Below are positions 1 to 5,903 of a stretch of 6,240 nucleotides of DNA, piece by piece. Source of the stretch: Modestobacter sp. Lineage in GTDB: Bacteria; Actinomycetota; Actinomycetes; Mycobacteriales; Geodermatophilaceae. Under the pieces are notes generated by a model. That model was not told the DNA's origin. It did not search any database and worked only from the letters and a program-made list of their open reading frames with translations. The translations under genes were made by a program, and so were the position numbers. The DNA is taken from positions 1-6,240 of the forward strand of contig JAOPVN010000059.1 of NCBI GenBank assembly GCA_025966175.1, in the 5' to 3' direction. Position 1 is the stretch's first letter. Every line of letters begins with the position of its first letter.

Positions 1-510
1 GACGTCTACGGCGGCTCCCCGGAGAACCGGGCCCGCTTCGTCGTCGAGGTCGTCACCGCGGTGGCCGAGGCCGTCGGCGCCGGCCGGGTGGGTCTGCGGA
101 TCTCCCCGGAGCACAACATCCAGGACGCCTTCGAGACCGACCGGGACGACGTCCTGGCCACCTACGGCACCCTGGTCGACCAGCTCCGCCCGCTGGGTCT
201 GGCCTACCTCTCGGTGCTGCACGAGGAGCCGGCGGGTGACCTGGTCCAGGAGCTGCGGAAGCGGTTCGACGGCCACCTGATCGCCAACAGCGGCTTCGGC
301 ACGATCACCACCCGCGACGAGGCCGTGCAGCTGATCGAGGCCTCGCACGCCGACGCGGTCGCCGTGGGCCGGGCCGCCATCGCCAACCCCGACCTGGTGG
401 AGCGGTGGAAGGGCGAGCACCCGGAGAACGCCCCGAACTCGGCGCTGTTCTACGCATCGGGTGCCGAGGGCTACACCGACTACCCGTTCCTGGTGGCCAG
501 CCAGAGCTGA
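1..510 (+). CDS. NADH:flavin oxidoreductase / Old Yellow Enzyme family (NemA-like), C-terminal part
   Basis: This is the 3' part of an FMN-dependent ene-reductase; the N-terminal half lies before the window. Family members reduce activated C=C bonds or nitro groups of electrophiles with NAD(P)H in the cytoplasm. The visible 169 residues open with the family signature DVYGGSPENRARF (residues 1-13). Next come GLRISP (31-36, whose Arg contacts the flavin in this family), ANSGFG (95-100) and VGRAAIANPDL (122-132), which form the FMN-phosphate site at the end of the TIM barrel. The C-terminus GAEGYTDYPFL (154-164) closely resembles the end of E. coli N-ethylmaleimide reductase as I recall it. The catalytic Tyr and substrate His residues would lie upstream and cannot be checked. 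The frame is open from base 1 to TGA at 508-510. The family is secure; the substrate is not known. Confidence 0.93.
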   Translation, partial: DVYGGSPENRARFVVEVVTAVAEAVGAGRVGLRISPEHNIQDAFETDRDDVLATYGTLVDQLRPLGLAYLSVLHEEPAGDLVQELRKRFDGHLIANSGFGTITTRDEAVQLIEASHADAVAVGRAAIANPDLVERWKGEHPENAPNSALFYASGAEGYTDYPFLVASQS

Positions 511-522
511 CGCTCAGGACGA

Positions 523-556
523 CGAGGGCCCGGCGACTGCGGTCGCCGGGCCCTCG
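523..556 (+). terminator. Strong hairpin, likely intrinsic terminator of the ene-reductase gene
   Basis: A perfect 15-bp stem (523-537 with 542-556, left arm beginning CGAGGGCCCGGC) closes a 4-base TGCG loop, 12 bases after the TGA at 510. No T-run follows; the next bases are CGCGTTCTGG. A strong GC stem without a U-tract is a common terminator form in actinomycetes. It separates the flavin reductase from the exporter gene, which suggests that they are separate transcripts. Confidence 0.8.
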
Positions 557-677
557 CGCGTTCTGGGCGCCGAGTTCCCGTCGGTGATGTGATCTGTGCA
601 GCACCCGGGAAGGGGATCATCACCCGCCGAGGTTGGCGATCGTTGATCCAGGCAACGAACAGGACGGACCCAGCTGC
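557..677 (+). promoter_or_regulatory. Intergenic region upstream of the MFS gene; likely promoter and RBS
   Basis: No gene is visible here. The purine tract GGACGGA at 662-668 lies 9 bases before the ATG at 678 and is the best ribosome-binding candidate. GGATCA (614-619) and TGATCC (644-649) form an inverted repeat with a 24-base spacer, and a CGATCG palindrome sits at 637-642. These could be operator half-sites for a local regulator, but no regulator gene is in the window and the repeats are short. I cannot place a convincing -35/-10 pair. Confidence 0.35.
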
Positions 678-1433
678 ATGAGCACGACCGAACGCCGCGC
701 CCACCACCAGGTCACCTTCGCCGTCCTCGCGACGGGGGTGGTCGCGTTCGGGTTGCTCCAGTCGCTCGTGACGCCCGTGCTGCCGACGCTGCAGCAGGAG
801 CTGGACACCAGCCAGGCGAACGTCACCTGGGTGCTGACCGCCTATCTGCTGTCGGCCTCGCTGTTCACGCCGATCCTCGGCCGGCTGGGCGACATGACCG
901 GCAAGAAGCGGATGTTCGTCGTCGCGCTGGCCGCACTGGCGGTGGGCTGTCTGCTCGCCGCGCTGGCGACGAACCTGACCGTGATGATCGTGGCCCGGGT
1001 GACTCAGGGCGTCGGCGGCGGCATGCTCCCGCTGGCCTTCGGGATCATCCGTGACGAGTTCCCGCGGAAGAAGGTGCCCGGCGCGATCGGCACCATCTCC
1101 GCGATGATCGCCGTCGGCGCGGGCGCCGGCCTGGTGCTGGCCGGTCCGATCGTCGACGTCCTCGACCACACCTGGCTGTTCTGGCTGCCGATGATCGTGC
1201 TGGTCATCGCCGCGCTGGCCGCGCACTTCGTGGTGCCCGAGTCCGAGGTCCGGACGGCGGGCACCGTCAACTGGCTGGCCGCCCTGCTGTTGTCGGGCTG
1301 GTTGGTCGCGCTGCTGCTGCCGGTCTCCCAGGCGCCGAGCTGGGGCTGGGGCTCGTCGCGGGTGATCGGGCTGCTCGTGGCGGCCGTCGTCCTCGCGGCG
1401 CTGTGGATCGTCGTCGAGTCGCGCGCGGCCTAG
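678..1433 (+). CDS. MFS exporter, N-terminal fragment (8 helices, 251 aa)
   Basis: This is the product if TAG 1431-1433 is read as a stop. Helices lie at roughly residues 12-35, 49-68, 79-97, 102-124, 135-158, 164-185, 195-214 and 226-247. MFS motif A is GRLGDMTGKKR (68-78) in the loop between helices 2 and 3. Motif B is RVTQGVGGG (107-115) in helix 4, with the usual conserved Arg. The antiporter motif C region is GAGAGLVLAGP (147-157) in helix 5; it keeps the GP but lacks the usual downstream GG. The fragment lacks the last six helices and is unlikely to transport alone. The ATG at 678 has a purine-rich RBS (GGACGGA) 9 bases upstream. Confidence 0.7.
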   Translation: MSTTERRAHHQVTFAVLATGVVAFGLLQSLVTPVLPTLQQELDTSQANVTWVLTAYLLSASLFTPILGRLGDMTGKKRMFVVALAALAVGCLLAALATNLTVMIVARVTQGVGGGMLPLAFGIIRDEFPRKKVPGAIGTISAMIAVGAGAGLVLAGPIVDVLDHTWLFWLPMIVLVIAALAAHFVVPESEVRTAGTVNWLAALLLSGWLVALLLPVSQAPSWGWGSSRVIGLLVAAVVLAALWIVVESRAA

Positions 1434-1445
1434 CCGCTGATCGAC

Positions 1446-2153
1446 ATGAAGATGATGCGGATCCGCGCCGTGTGGGCGAACAACCTGGTGGCGCTGCTGA
1501 TCGGTGTGGCGATGTACGCGGCGTTCGGGTTCCTGCCGCAGTTCCTGCAGACCCCGGAGATCGCCGGCTACGGGTTCGGGGCGTCGATCACCGAGTCCGG
1601 GCTGATGAACCTGCCGCAGACGGTGGCCTCGTTCATCCTCGGTCTGGCCGCCGGATCACTGGCCCAGCGGTTCGGCTCCAAGGCGATGCTGATCCTCGGG
1701 CTGCTGGTGTCCGCGGTCGGCTACCTGCTCTTCGCGGTGGCGCACGACGACCGCTGGGAGATCTACGCGATCTCCACCGTCATGGGCGCCGGGTTCGGGC
1801 TGGCCTTCGCCGCGATGTCGAACCTGGTCGTGGCCGCGGTGCCGCCGCACCAGACCGGCGTGGCCAGCGGGATGAACGCCAACATCCGGACGATCGGTGG
1901 GTCGCTCGGCGCCGCCCTCATGGCCTCGGTGGTGACGGCGCACGCCGGCCCCACAGGGCTGCCCAGCGAGGACGGCTACACCAACGGCTTCCTGCTGCTG
2001 ACCGGTGCGCTGGTGCTCGCGACCCTCGCCGCGCTGCTGATCCCGGGGGTGCGCCGCGACCCGCGGACGCACATGGAGCCCGACGTCCCGCTGCGCCACC
2101 CCGAGGCTGCGCTCGTCGCGGGCGGGACGCTGGTCGGCGACGAGTCGGAGTGA
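1446..2153 (+). CDS. MFS exporter, C-terminal fragment (6 helices)
   Basis: This is the 3' part of the interrupted exporter, in the same frame as the 5' part. It carries six hydrophobic segments at roughly residues 12-35, 50-70, 79-98, 105-130, 147-166 and 178-199. It also has a motif A-like loop AQRFGSKAM (73-81) and the block GVASGMNANIRTIGGSLG (138-155), which is typical of the C-terminal half of DHA2 exporters. A hydrophilic tail of about 35 residues follows. The ATG at 1446 is only the first methionine after the TAG. It has no Shine-Dalgarno-like sequence before it and is probably not a natural start, though reinitiation 12 bases after the stop cannot be excluded. The frame ends with TGA at 2151-2153. 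Confidence 0.6.
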   Translation: MKMMRIRAVWANNLVALLIGVAMYAAFGFLPQFLQTPEIAGYGFGASITESGLMNLPQTVASFILGLAAGSLAQRFGSKAMLILGLLVSAVGYLLFAVAHDDRWEIYAISTVMGAGFGLAFAAMSNLVVAAVPPHQTGVASGMNANIRTIGGSLGAALMASVVTAHAGPTGLPSEDGYTNGFLLLTGALVLATLAALLIPGVRRDPRTHMEPDVPLRHPEAALVAGGTLVGDESE

Positions 2154-2166
2154 CACGCTCGGGCGC

Positions 2167-2241
2167 ATGAGCTCCCGGTCCTGGCTGTCGCTGGGGTCCG
2201 TCGTCGTCCCGGGGCCGGCTCTCGCGCCTGGGCGGCGCTGA
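2167..2241 (+). CDS. Possible 24-codon leader ORF ahead of the DUF1801 gene
   Basis: ATG at 2167 opens 24 codons (beginning MSSRSWLSLGSVVVPGP, ending APGRR) and stops with TGA at 2239-2241. The last base of that stop is the A of the next gene's ATG (TGATG). The peptide matches no family I know. Such a stop/start overlap is the usual arrangement for translational coupling. Against it: no good Shine-Dalgarno sequence sits at the right distance (the nearest GGAG is about 15 bases away), and short ORFs arise easily in GC-rich DNA. The hairpin at 2224-2238 lies over its end. Treat this as a candidate only. Confidence 0.25.
   Translation: MSSRSWLSLGSVVVPGPALAPGRR
2224..2238 (+). promoter_or_regulatory. 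Small GC hairpin directly before the DUF1801 start
   Basis: GCGCC (2224-2228) pairs with GGCGC (2234-2238) around a TGGGC loop, ending two bases before ATG 2241. It would cover the position of a Shine-Dalgarno sequence for that gene, where only GGGCGG is seen. A ribosome translating the upstream mini-ORF would melt it, so the hairpin and the mini-ORF could act together. The stem is only 5 bp and may be chance in such GC-rich DNA. Confidence 0.25.
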
Positions 2242-2591
2242 TGGCCGGCACCGTCGACGAGTACCTGGCCGCGCTGCCGGACGACGTCCGGGCGCGCGTC
2301 GAGGAGGTCCGTCGCGTCGTGCACGAGGTGGTGCCGGACGCCGGGGAGACGATCAGCTACGCGATGCCGACGTTCACCCTCGACGACCAGCCGCTGCTGC
2401 ACGTGGCCGCGTGGAAGCAGCACATCGGCATCTACCCGCTCCCGCCACTGGCCCCGGAGCTGGACGCCGAGGTGGCGCCCTACCGGGGCTCCAAGGACAC
2501 GATGAAGCTGCCGCACTCCCGGCCGCTGCCACGTGACCTGGTCGCCGTGGTCGTGGGGGCGCTCGCCGAGCGCCGCCGCGCCGGCGACTGA
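2241..2591 (+). CDS. DUF1801 (YdhG-like) domain protein
   Basis: This is a 116-residue soluble protein made up almost wholly of one DUF1801 domain. It has the expected opening VDEYLAALPDDVR (5-17), then the central signature ISYAMPTF (38-45), then HIGIYPLPP (61-69) after a predicted beta-strand. It ends with GSKDTMKLPHSRPLP (83-97) and a short helix. Family members are small alpha/beta proteins with a fold like the YdhG/CyaY group. An iron-handling role has been proposed for some of them, but the function is not settled and I infer none here. The ATG at 2241 begins at the conserved N-terminus of the family. A possible leader ORF overlaps its start by one base. The gene is 87 bp downstream of the exporter, so co-transcription is possible. 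No residue looks aberrant. Confidence 0.85.
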   Translation: MAGTVDEYLAALPDDVRARVEEVRRVVHEVVPDAGETISYAMPTFTLDDQPLLHVAAWKQHIGIYPLPPLAPELDAEVAPYRGSKDTMKLPHSRPLPRDLVAVVVGALAERRRAGD

Positions 2592-2672
2592 GCACGGTCA
2601 GTCCGTGAGGGGCGCCGAGCGCTGAGCGGCGGGTGTCGGCGGAGCGAGCACGGTGCCCTCGTCGACTCGCCC
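2592..2672 (+). other. Short intergenic spacer with weak inverted repeats
   Basis: Directly after the DUF1801 stop, CACGG (2593-2597) pairs with CCGTG (2603-2607) around a 5-base loop; this may be a weak terminator. Further on, GCACGG (2648-2653) is the reverse complement of CCGTGC (2671-2676), with a 17-base loop. The right arm of that repeat covers the GTG start of the small ORF that follows. GGAG at 2641-2644 resembles a Shine-Dalgarno sequence, but it is 8 bases from a GTG at 2653 in a different frame and 28 bases from the GTG at 2673. No gene is seen in the spacer itself. Confidence 0.3.
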
Positions 2673-2771
2673 GTGCCGCAGTCGCGCGGTAAGGCCCTGC
2701 TCATCATCGGCTGGGTGCTCGGCGTCCTCGGCGTCCTCGGCGCCCTGGCCGCCGTCAGCACCGCCCCCTGA
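2673..2771 (+). CDS. Candidate 32-aa single-pass membrane peptide
   Basis: GTG at 2673 opens 32 codons ending with TGA at 2769-2771. The peptide starts with a short polar, positively charged segment (VPQSRGK) and runs into one hydrophobic helix, ALLIIGWVLGVLGVLGALAA (residues 8-27), then ends VSTAP. Almost all third positions are G or C and second positions are rich in T. This is the pattern of a real membrane-protein gene in such a genome. A 9-base unit GGCGTCCTC is repeated twice, then once in the variant form GGCGCCCTG, and encodes GVL GVL GAL. There is no Shine-Dalgarno sequence at the right distance from the GTG. No stop closes the frame immediately upstream, so the true start could be earlier or the ORF could be a decayed or leaderless gene. 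I recognise no family. Confidence 0.4.
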   Translation: MPQSRGKALLIIGWVLGVLGVLGALAAVSTAP

Positions 2772-2789
2772 CCGGGAGCTCGAGGTCAG
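2768..2789. terminator. Possible weak bidirectional hairpin between convergent genes
   Basis: CTGACC (2768-2773) and GGTCAG (2784-2789) are perfect reverse complements around a 10-base loop containing the palindrome GAGCTC. The arms contain the TGA of the small plus-strand ORF (2769-2771) and the TGA of coxG on the minus strand (2786-2788). The convergent genes are only 14 bases apart, so a shared terminator would be expected here. The 6-bp stem is weak and has no T-run, so this is a tentative call. Confidence 0.3.
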
Positions 2790-3445
2790 CTGCGGCGGCC
2801 GAGGAGGTAGCCGATCCAGACGCCGAGCAGGGTGAGCACCCCGCCACCGGCGGCGCCGACCAGCAGGGGCTTCGCGTCGGTCGGGATCCAGCCACCCGTT
2901 GCGGCCGGGGGCTTGGCGTAGGTGATCTGCGTAGCCACCGCAGACGGTTCCGCGGAACCGTCGTGCGCAACCGTCACCGGCACAGCCGCAACGGGAGCCA
3001 CCACGTTCGGCGCGGACAGTTCCAGGTCCACCGCCGAGAAGAACTGCCCGGCCATCCGCTTCGCGACGCCGGTGATCATCCGCTGGCCGACGCCGGCCAC
3101 CGCGCCACCGACCACGGCGTCCGCCGAGTAGGTCAGCTCCGTTCCGGCGTCCGACGGCGCCAGCGTGATCTGCACCGTCGCCCGCACCGACCCGGGCCCG
3201 CCCGAGCCGCTCGCGTGCATCACGTACGACTTCGGGAACGACAGGTCCGAGAGCCGCACCTGGCCCGCGTACTTCCCCCGGATCGCCCCGACGCCGGCCG
3301 AGACGACCATCGTGTAGCTGTCCTCGCCGACCTGCTGCAGGCTCTCGCAACCGGGGATCGTCCGCGCCAGCACCGCCGGGTCGGTGATCACCGACCACAC
3401 CTGCTCCGGCGACGCCGAGAGCACCGCACTGCCGTCCAGGTTCAC
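2786..3445 (-). CDS. coxG: CoxG-like SRPBCC protein with C-terminal membrane anchor
   Basis: This 219-residue protein belongs to the CO dehydrogenase subunit G (CoxG) branch of the SRPBCC/START-like hydrophobic-pocket fold. The domain covers about residues 1-142. It has the opening LDGSAVLSASPEQVWSVITD (3-22), the family motif IPGCESL (30-36), GKYAG (57-61), and the final helix GQRMITGVAKRMAGQFF (120-136). An Ala/Pro-rich linker (about 145-190) leads to one transmembrane helix at about 192-215, which ends in GRRS. In CO-oxidising bacteria CoxG recruits the enzyme to the membrane, and work on mycobacterial CO dehydrogenase links it to menaquinone handling. A similar anchoring role is inferred here. 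The start is GTG 3445-3443, overlapping the coxL stop as GTGA. A good GGAG lies 7 bases upstream (3453-3456), inside coxL. It is the last gene of the visible operon. Confidence 0.9.
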   Translation of the reverse strand: MNLDGSAVLSASPEQVWSVITDPAVLARTIPGCESLQQVGEDSYTMVVSAGVGAIRGKYAGQVRLSDLSFPKSYVMHASGSGGPGSVRATVQITLAPSDAGTELTYSADAVVGGAVAGVGQRMITGVAKRMAGQFFSAVDLELSAPNVVAPVAAVPVTVAHDGSAEPSAVATQITYAKPPAATGGWIPTDAKPLLVGAAGGGVLTLLGVWIGYLLGRRS

Positions 3446-5850
3446 GCGAGAGCTCCAGTCCGAGTATTGGTCACCTGGTCAGCAGACGAGCGGACCAGGT
3501 CGTACAGCTCCGTGGGCGAGATCGGCATCGCCGCGATCCGCCGTCCCACCGCATCCTCGATCGCCGACGCGATCGCCGCCGACCCCGGGATCACGCCCGC
3601 CTCGCCGGCGCCCTTGAGGCCCAGCGGGTTCAGCGGCGACGGCGTCTCCTGGTGGTCGATCACCACGTCCGGTACCTCCGACGCGTACGGCATCAGGAAG
3701 TCCATGAACGAGGCGTTCTGCAGCTGCCCGTCCTTGTCGTAGGCCATCCGCTCGTACAGCGCCCCGCCCACACCCTGCGCGACGCCGCCGTGCACCTGGC
3801 CCTCGACGATCATCGGGTTCACCACGTTGCCGCAGTCGTGCACCACCGCGTAGTTCACGACGTCGATCTCCCACGTCGCGGGGTCGATCTCCACCACCGC
3901 AGCGTGCGCGCCCGAGGCGAACGTCGACCGGATGGGCGAGTAGTAGTCGGTGTGCTCCAGCCCCGGCGCGTCCCCGGCCGCCACCGGCGGCTTCGAGTCG
4001 TCGCCCGGCCCGGCGAACTGGGTGGCCTGTTTCGCCGCCTCGTCGAACGCGTACCGCAGCGGGTTGGACAGGACGGCGACGGTGCGCAGCGGGATGGAGG
4101 CGCCCGGCGTCCCCTTGACCTGCACCAGACCCTCGTCGATCTCCAGATCGGCGACGTCCACCTCGAGGACCTCGGCCGCGATCCGCAGCGCCTTCTCGCG
4201 AACCCCGCGCGCGGCCAGCGCCACCGCGTTGCCGCTCATCACCGCCGCCCGCGAGGCGAACGTCCCCACCGCGTACCCGAACCGGCGGGTGTCGCCGGTG
4301 GTCACCTCGACGTCCTCCATCGGCACGCCGAGCTCGGAGGCGACCAGCTGGGCGAACACCGTCTCGTGCCCCTGGCCCTGCGACGTCAGCCCGGTCGAGA
4401 CCAGCACCTTGCCGCTGCCCAGCACCTGCACGTGCCCGCCCTCGTACGGGCCGGGCCCGGTGCCCTCCACGTACATCGCCATCCCGATGCCCAGGTGCTT
4501 CCCCCGAGCAGCCGCGGAAACCCGGCGCTCCTCGAAGGAGTCCCAGTGCACCAGTGCCTTCAGCTTGTCCATCAGCCCGGCGTAATCACCGGAGTCGTAG
4601 ATGACCGGCCGGCCGTCCTGGAACGTCAGGTGGTGGTCGTAGGGGAACTGCTCGGGCTGGATGAGGTTGCGCGTGCGCACCTCGGCGCGGTCCAGCCCGC
4701 GCTCCTGCGCGATCCGGTCCATCGCCCGCTCCATGGCGAAGCAGCCCTGCGGCCGGCCGGCTCCGCGGGAGGGCGTCACGCAGACGGTGTTCGTGTAGAC
4801 GCTGTCCCCCCGCACCCGGTAGACGGGGATGACGTACGGGCCGACCAGCTGGGTCGCCGTCACGATCGGCACGATGATCCCGTAGGGCGTGTACGCGCCG
4901 TTGTCGTGCCAGATCCGGACGTCGAGTGCGGTGATCCGACCGTCGTCGTCGTACCCGACGGTCACCTCCTGGCGCTGCTGCCGCTCGTGCGCCGAGGAGA
5001 TGAAGTGCTCCCGGCGGTCCTCGCTCCACTTGACCTCGTGGCGCAGCAGGCGCGCGGCCATCGGGATGAGCAGCTCCTCCGGCCACGGGTGCACGATCTT
5101 CACCCCGAACCCGCCGCCGACGTCGGGCGCGATGACCTCGACCAACTCCTGCGACAGCTGCAGCTTCGCCGCGATCGCCGCGCGCACGGACGTCGAGGCC
5201 TGGGTGCTGGTGTAGACCCGCAGCGAGGAGTCGGCGTCGTCCCAGCGCGCGTGCACGCCCTTGCCCTCCATCGGCATGGCCGCGCTGCGCTCGAAGTACT
5301 GGGTGAAGGACAGCACGTGCGGCGAGGCGGCCAGCGCCGGCTCCACGTCCCCGGTCTCCTGGTGGTGCCGGGCCGCGACGTTGTCCGGGACGTCGTCGTG
5401 GACGGCGTGCACCGCCTCGCGCGCGGCGTCCACGCCGACGACGACCGGCAGTTCCTCGTAGGTGACCGTGATCTTCCCGACGGCGTCCTCGGCGAGGTAC
5501 CGGTCGGTGGCGACCACCATGACCACGGCCTCGCCGACGTGGTGGACGACGTCCTTGGCCAGCGGATAGCCCGTCCGCGGGTGGGTGAGCTGGGGGTGCG
5601 GGATGAGCACCGGCAGCGGCTCGGCCATCGGGCCGACGAGGTCCTCGTAGGTGTAGATCGCCAGCAGGCCCTCGACCTCCAGCGCGTCGGCGACGTCGAT
5701 GTCGACGATCCGGGCGTGTGCGACCGGGCTGCGGACGAAGGCCGCGGCGTAGGCATGCGCGCCGATGTCGTCGAGGTAGCGGCCCTGGCCGACGATCAGC
5801 CGGGCGTCCTCGCGCCGGCGGACCGGCTCGCCGAACAGCTTGGTGGTCAC
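3442..5850 (-). CDS. coxL: CoxL-like molybdopterin-binding large subunit (form II, xanthine oxidase family)
   Basis: This 802-residue catalytic subunit of a molybdenum hydroxylase binds Mo-cytosine dinucleotide and oxidises its substrate with water-derived oxygen, passing electrons to the CoxS-like subunit. The N-terminal hammerhead domain begins GEPVRRREDARLIVGQGRYL. Cofactor motifs are VGGGFGVK (244-251) and QGQGHET (491-497). The catalytic Glu is E750 in KGAGEAG (744-752 region). The substrate loop reads SRGAGR (361-366). True form I CO dehydrogenases have AYXCSFR there, with the copper-binding Cys, and form II enzymes have AYXGAGR. This one is thus form II-like, with Ser at the Tyr position, and CO as substrate is unlikely. 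I chose GTG 5850 because family homology begins there (VTTKLFGEP) and GGGGGCGG lies just upstream. The frame stays open to 5991, but that part overlaps coxS and does not resemble the family. The stop overlaps the coxG start (GTGA). Confidence 0.92.
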   Translation of the reverse strand: MTTKLFGEPVRRREDARLIVGQGRYLDDIGAHAYAAAFVRSPVAHARIVDIDVADALEVEGLLAIYTYEDLVGPMAEPLPVLIPHPQLTHPRTGYPLAKDVVHHVGEAVVMVVATDRYLAEDAVGKITVTYEELPVVVGVDAAREAVHAVHDDVPDNVAARHHQETGDVEPALAASPHVLSFTQYFERSAAMPMEGKGVHARWDDADSSLRVYTSTQASTSVRAAIAAKLQLSQELVEVIAPDVGGGFGVKIVHPWPEELLIPMAARLLRHEVKWSEDRREHFISSAHERQQRQEVTVGYDDDGRITALDVRIWHDNGAYTPYGIIVPIVTATQLVGPYVIPVYRVRGDSVYTNTVCVTPSRGAGRPQGCFAMERAMDRIAQERGLDRAEVRTRNLIQPEQFPYDHHLTFQDGRPVIYDSGDYAGLMDKLKALVHWDSFEERRVSAAARGKHLGIGMAMYVEGTGPGPYEGGHVQVLGSGKVLVSTGLTSQGQGHETVFAQLVASELGVPMEDVEVTTGDTRRFGYAVGTFASRAAVMSGNAVALAARGVREKALRIAAEVLEVDVADLEIDEGLVQVKGTPGASIPLRTVAVLSNPLRYAFDEAAKQATQFAGPGDDSKPPVAAGDAPGLEHTDYYSPIRSTFASGAHAAVVEIDPATWEIDVVNYAVVHDCGNVVNPMIVEGQVHGGVAQGVGGALYERMAYDKDGQLQNASFMDFLMPYASEVPDVVIDHQETPSPLNPLGLKGAGEAGVIPGSAAIASAIEDAVGRRIAAMPISPTELYDLVRSSADQVTNTRTGALA

Positions 5851-5903
5851 GCGACCGCCCCCGTCGTCGCTCGCGGCGCCGGCAGTGGAGCACCGGTGCT
5901 CAT
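5847..5903 (-). CDS. 18-codon mini-ORF linking coxS and coxL by two 4-base overlaps
   Basis: Reading the minus strand, the coxS stop TGA (5902-5900) overlaps an ATG (5903-5901) as ATGA. That ATG opens 18 codons, MSTGAPLPAPRATTGAVA. The stop of this ORF (5849-5847) overlaps the coxL GTG (5850-5848) as GTGA. The ORF exactly fills the gap between the two genes. It is in a different frame from coxL, since 53 bases separate the two starts. A ribosome finishing coxS could reinitiate, translate the mini-ORF and be delivered to the coxL start. The AGG before the ATG is a weak RBS, while coxL has its own GGGGGCGG. The peptide matches nothing I know. It could also be the remnant of an N-terminal CoxL extension separated by a one-base frameshift. 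Confidence 0.4.
   Translation of the reverse strand: MSTGAPLPAPRATTGAVA

Larger units (their letters stand above)
678..2153 (+). pseudogene. DHA2-type 14-TM MFS drug/solute exporter, interrupted by an in-frame TAG
   Basis: The two open frames 678-1433 and 1446-2153 are in the same reading frame and together make one exporter of 491 positions. That is a normal length for the DHA2 group of the major facilitator superfamily, whose members export drugs or metabolites by proton antiport. Eight hydrophobic helices precede the stop and six follow it, giving the expected 14. The TAG at codon 252 falls in the cytoplasmic loop after helix 8, within ESRAA-stop-PLIDMKMMR. Related exporters carry a charged residue followed by PL(V/I)D at this point. 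Codon use and family motifs are intact on both sides, so one base change (for example from GAG, CAG or AAG) explains the break. It may be a recent nonsense mutation, a sequencing error or a suppressed stop. Translation starts best at ATG 678; the TTG at 633 would add 15 residues with no homology value. No regulator is adjacent. Confidence 0.8.

Noticed and set aside
614..649. GGATCA/TGATCC inverted repeat as a firm operator
   Set aside because: Only 6 bases per arm with a 24-base spacer and no regulator nearby; kept only as a note in the upstream region.
1403..2170. A 255-codon plus-strand frame overlapping the exporter's second half
   Set aside because: It is Arg/Ala/Gly-rich with no family signature, while the frame starting at 1446 encodes clear MFS helices and motifs.
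1656..2516. A 286-codon minus-strand frame across the exporter and DUF1801 genes
   Set aside because: It is low-complexity His/Arg/Gln-rich sequence antisense to two recognisable genes; a GC-bias shadow.
2653..2835. A 60-codon plus-strand frame from GTG 2653 with a well-placed GGAG
   Set aside because: The translation is Ser/Pro/Arg-rich with no family, and it runs antisense into coxG; the frame starting at 2673 fits a membrane peptide far better. The RBS spacing leaves a small doubt.
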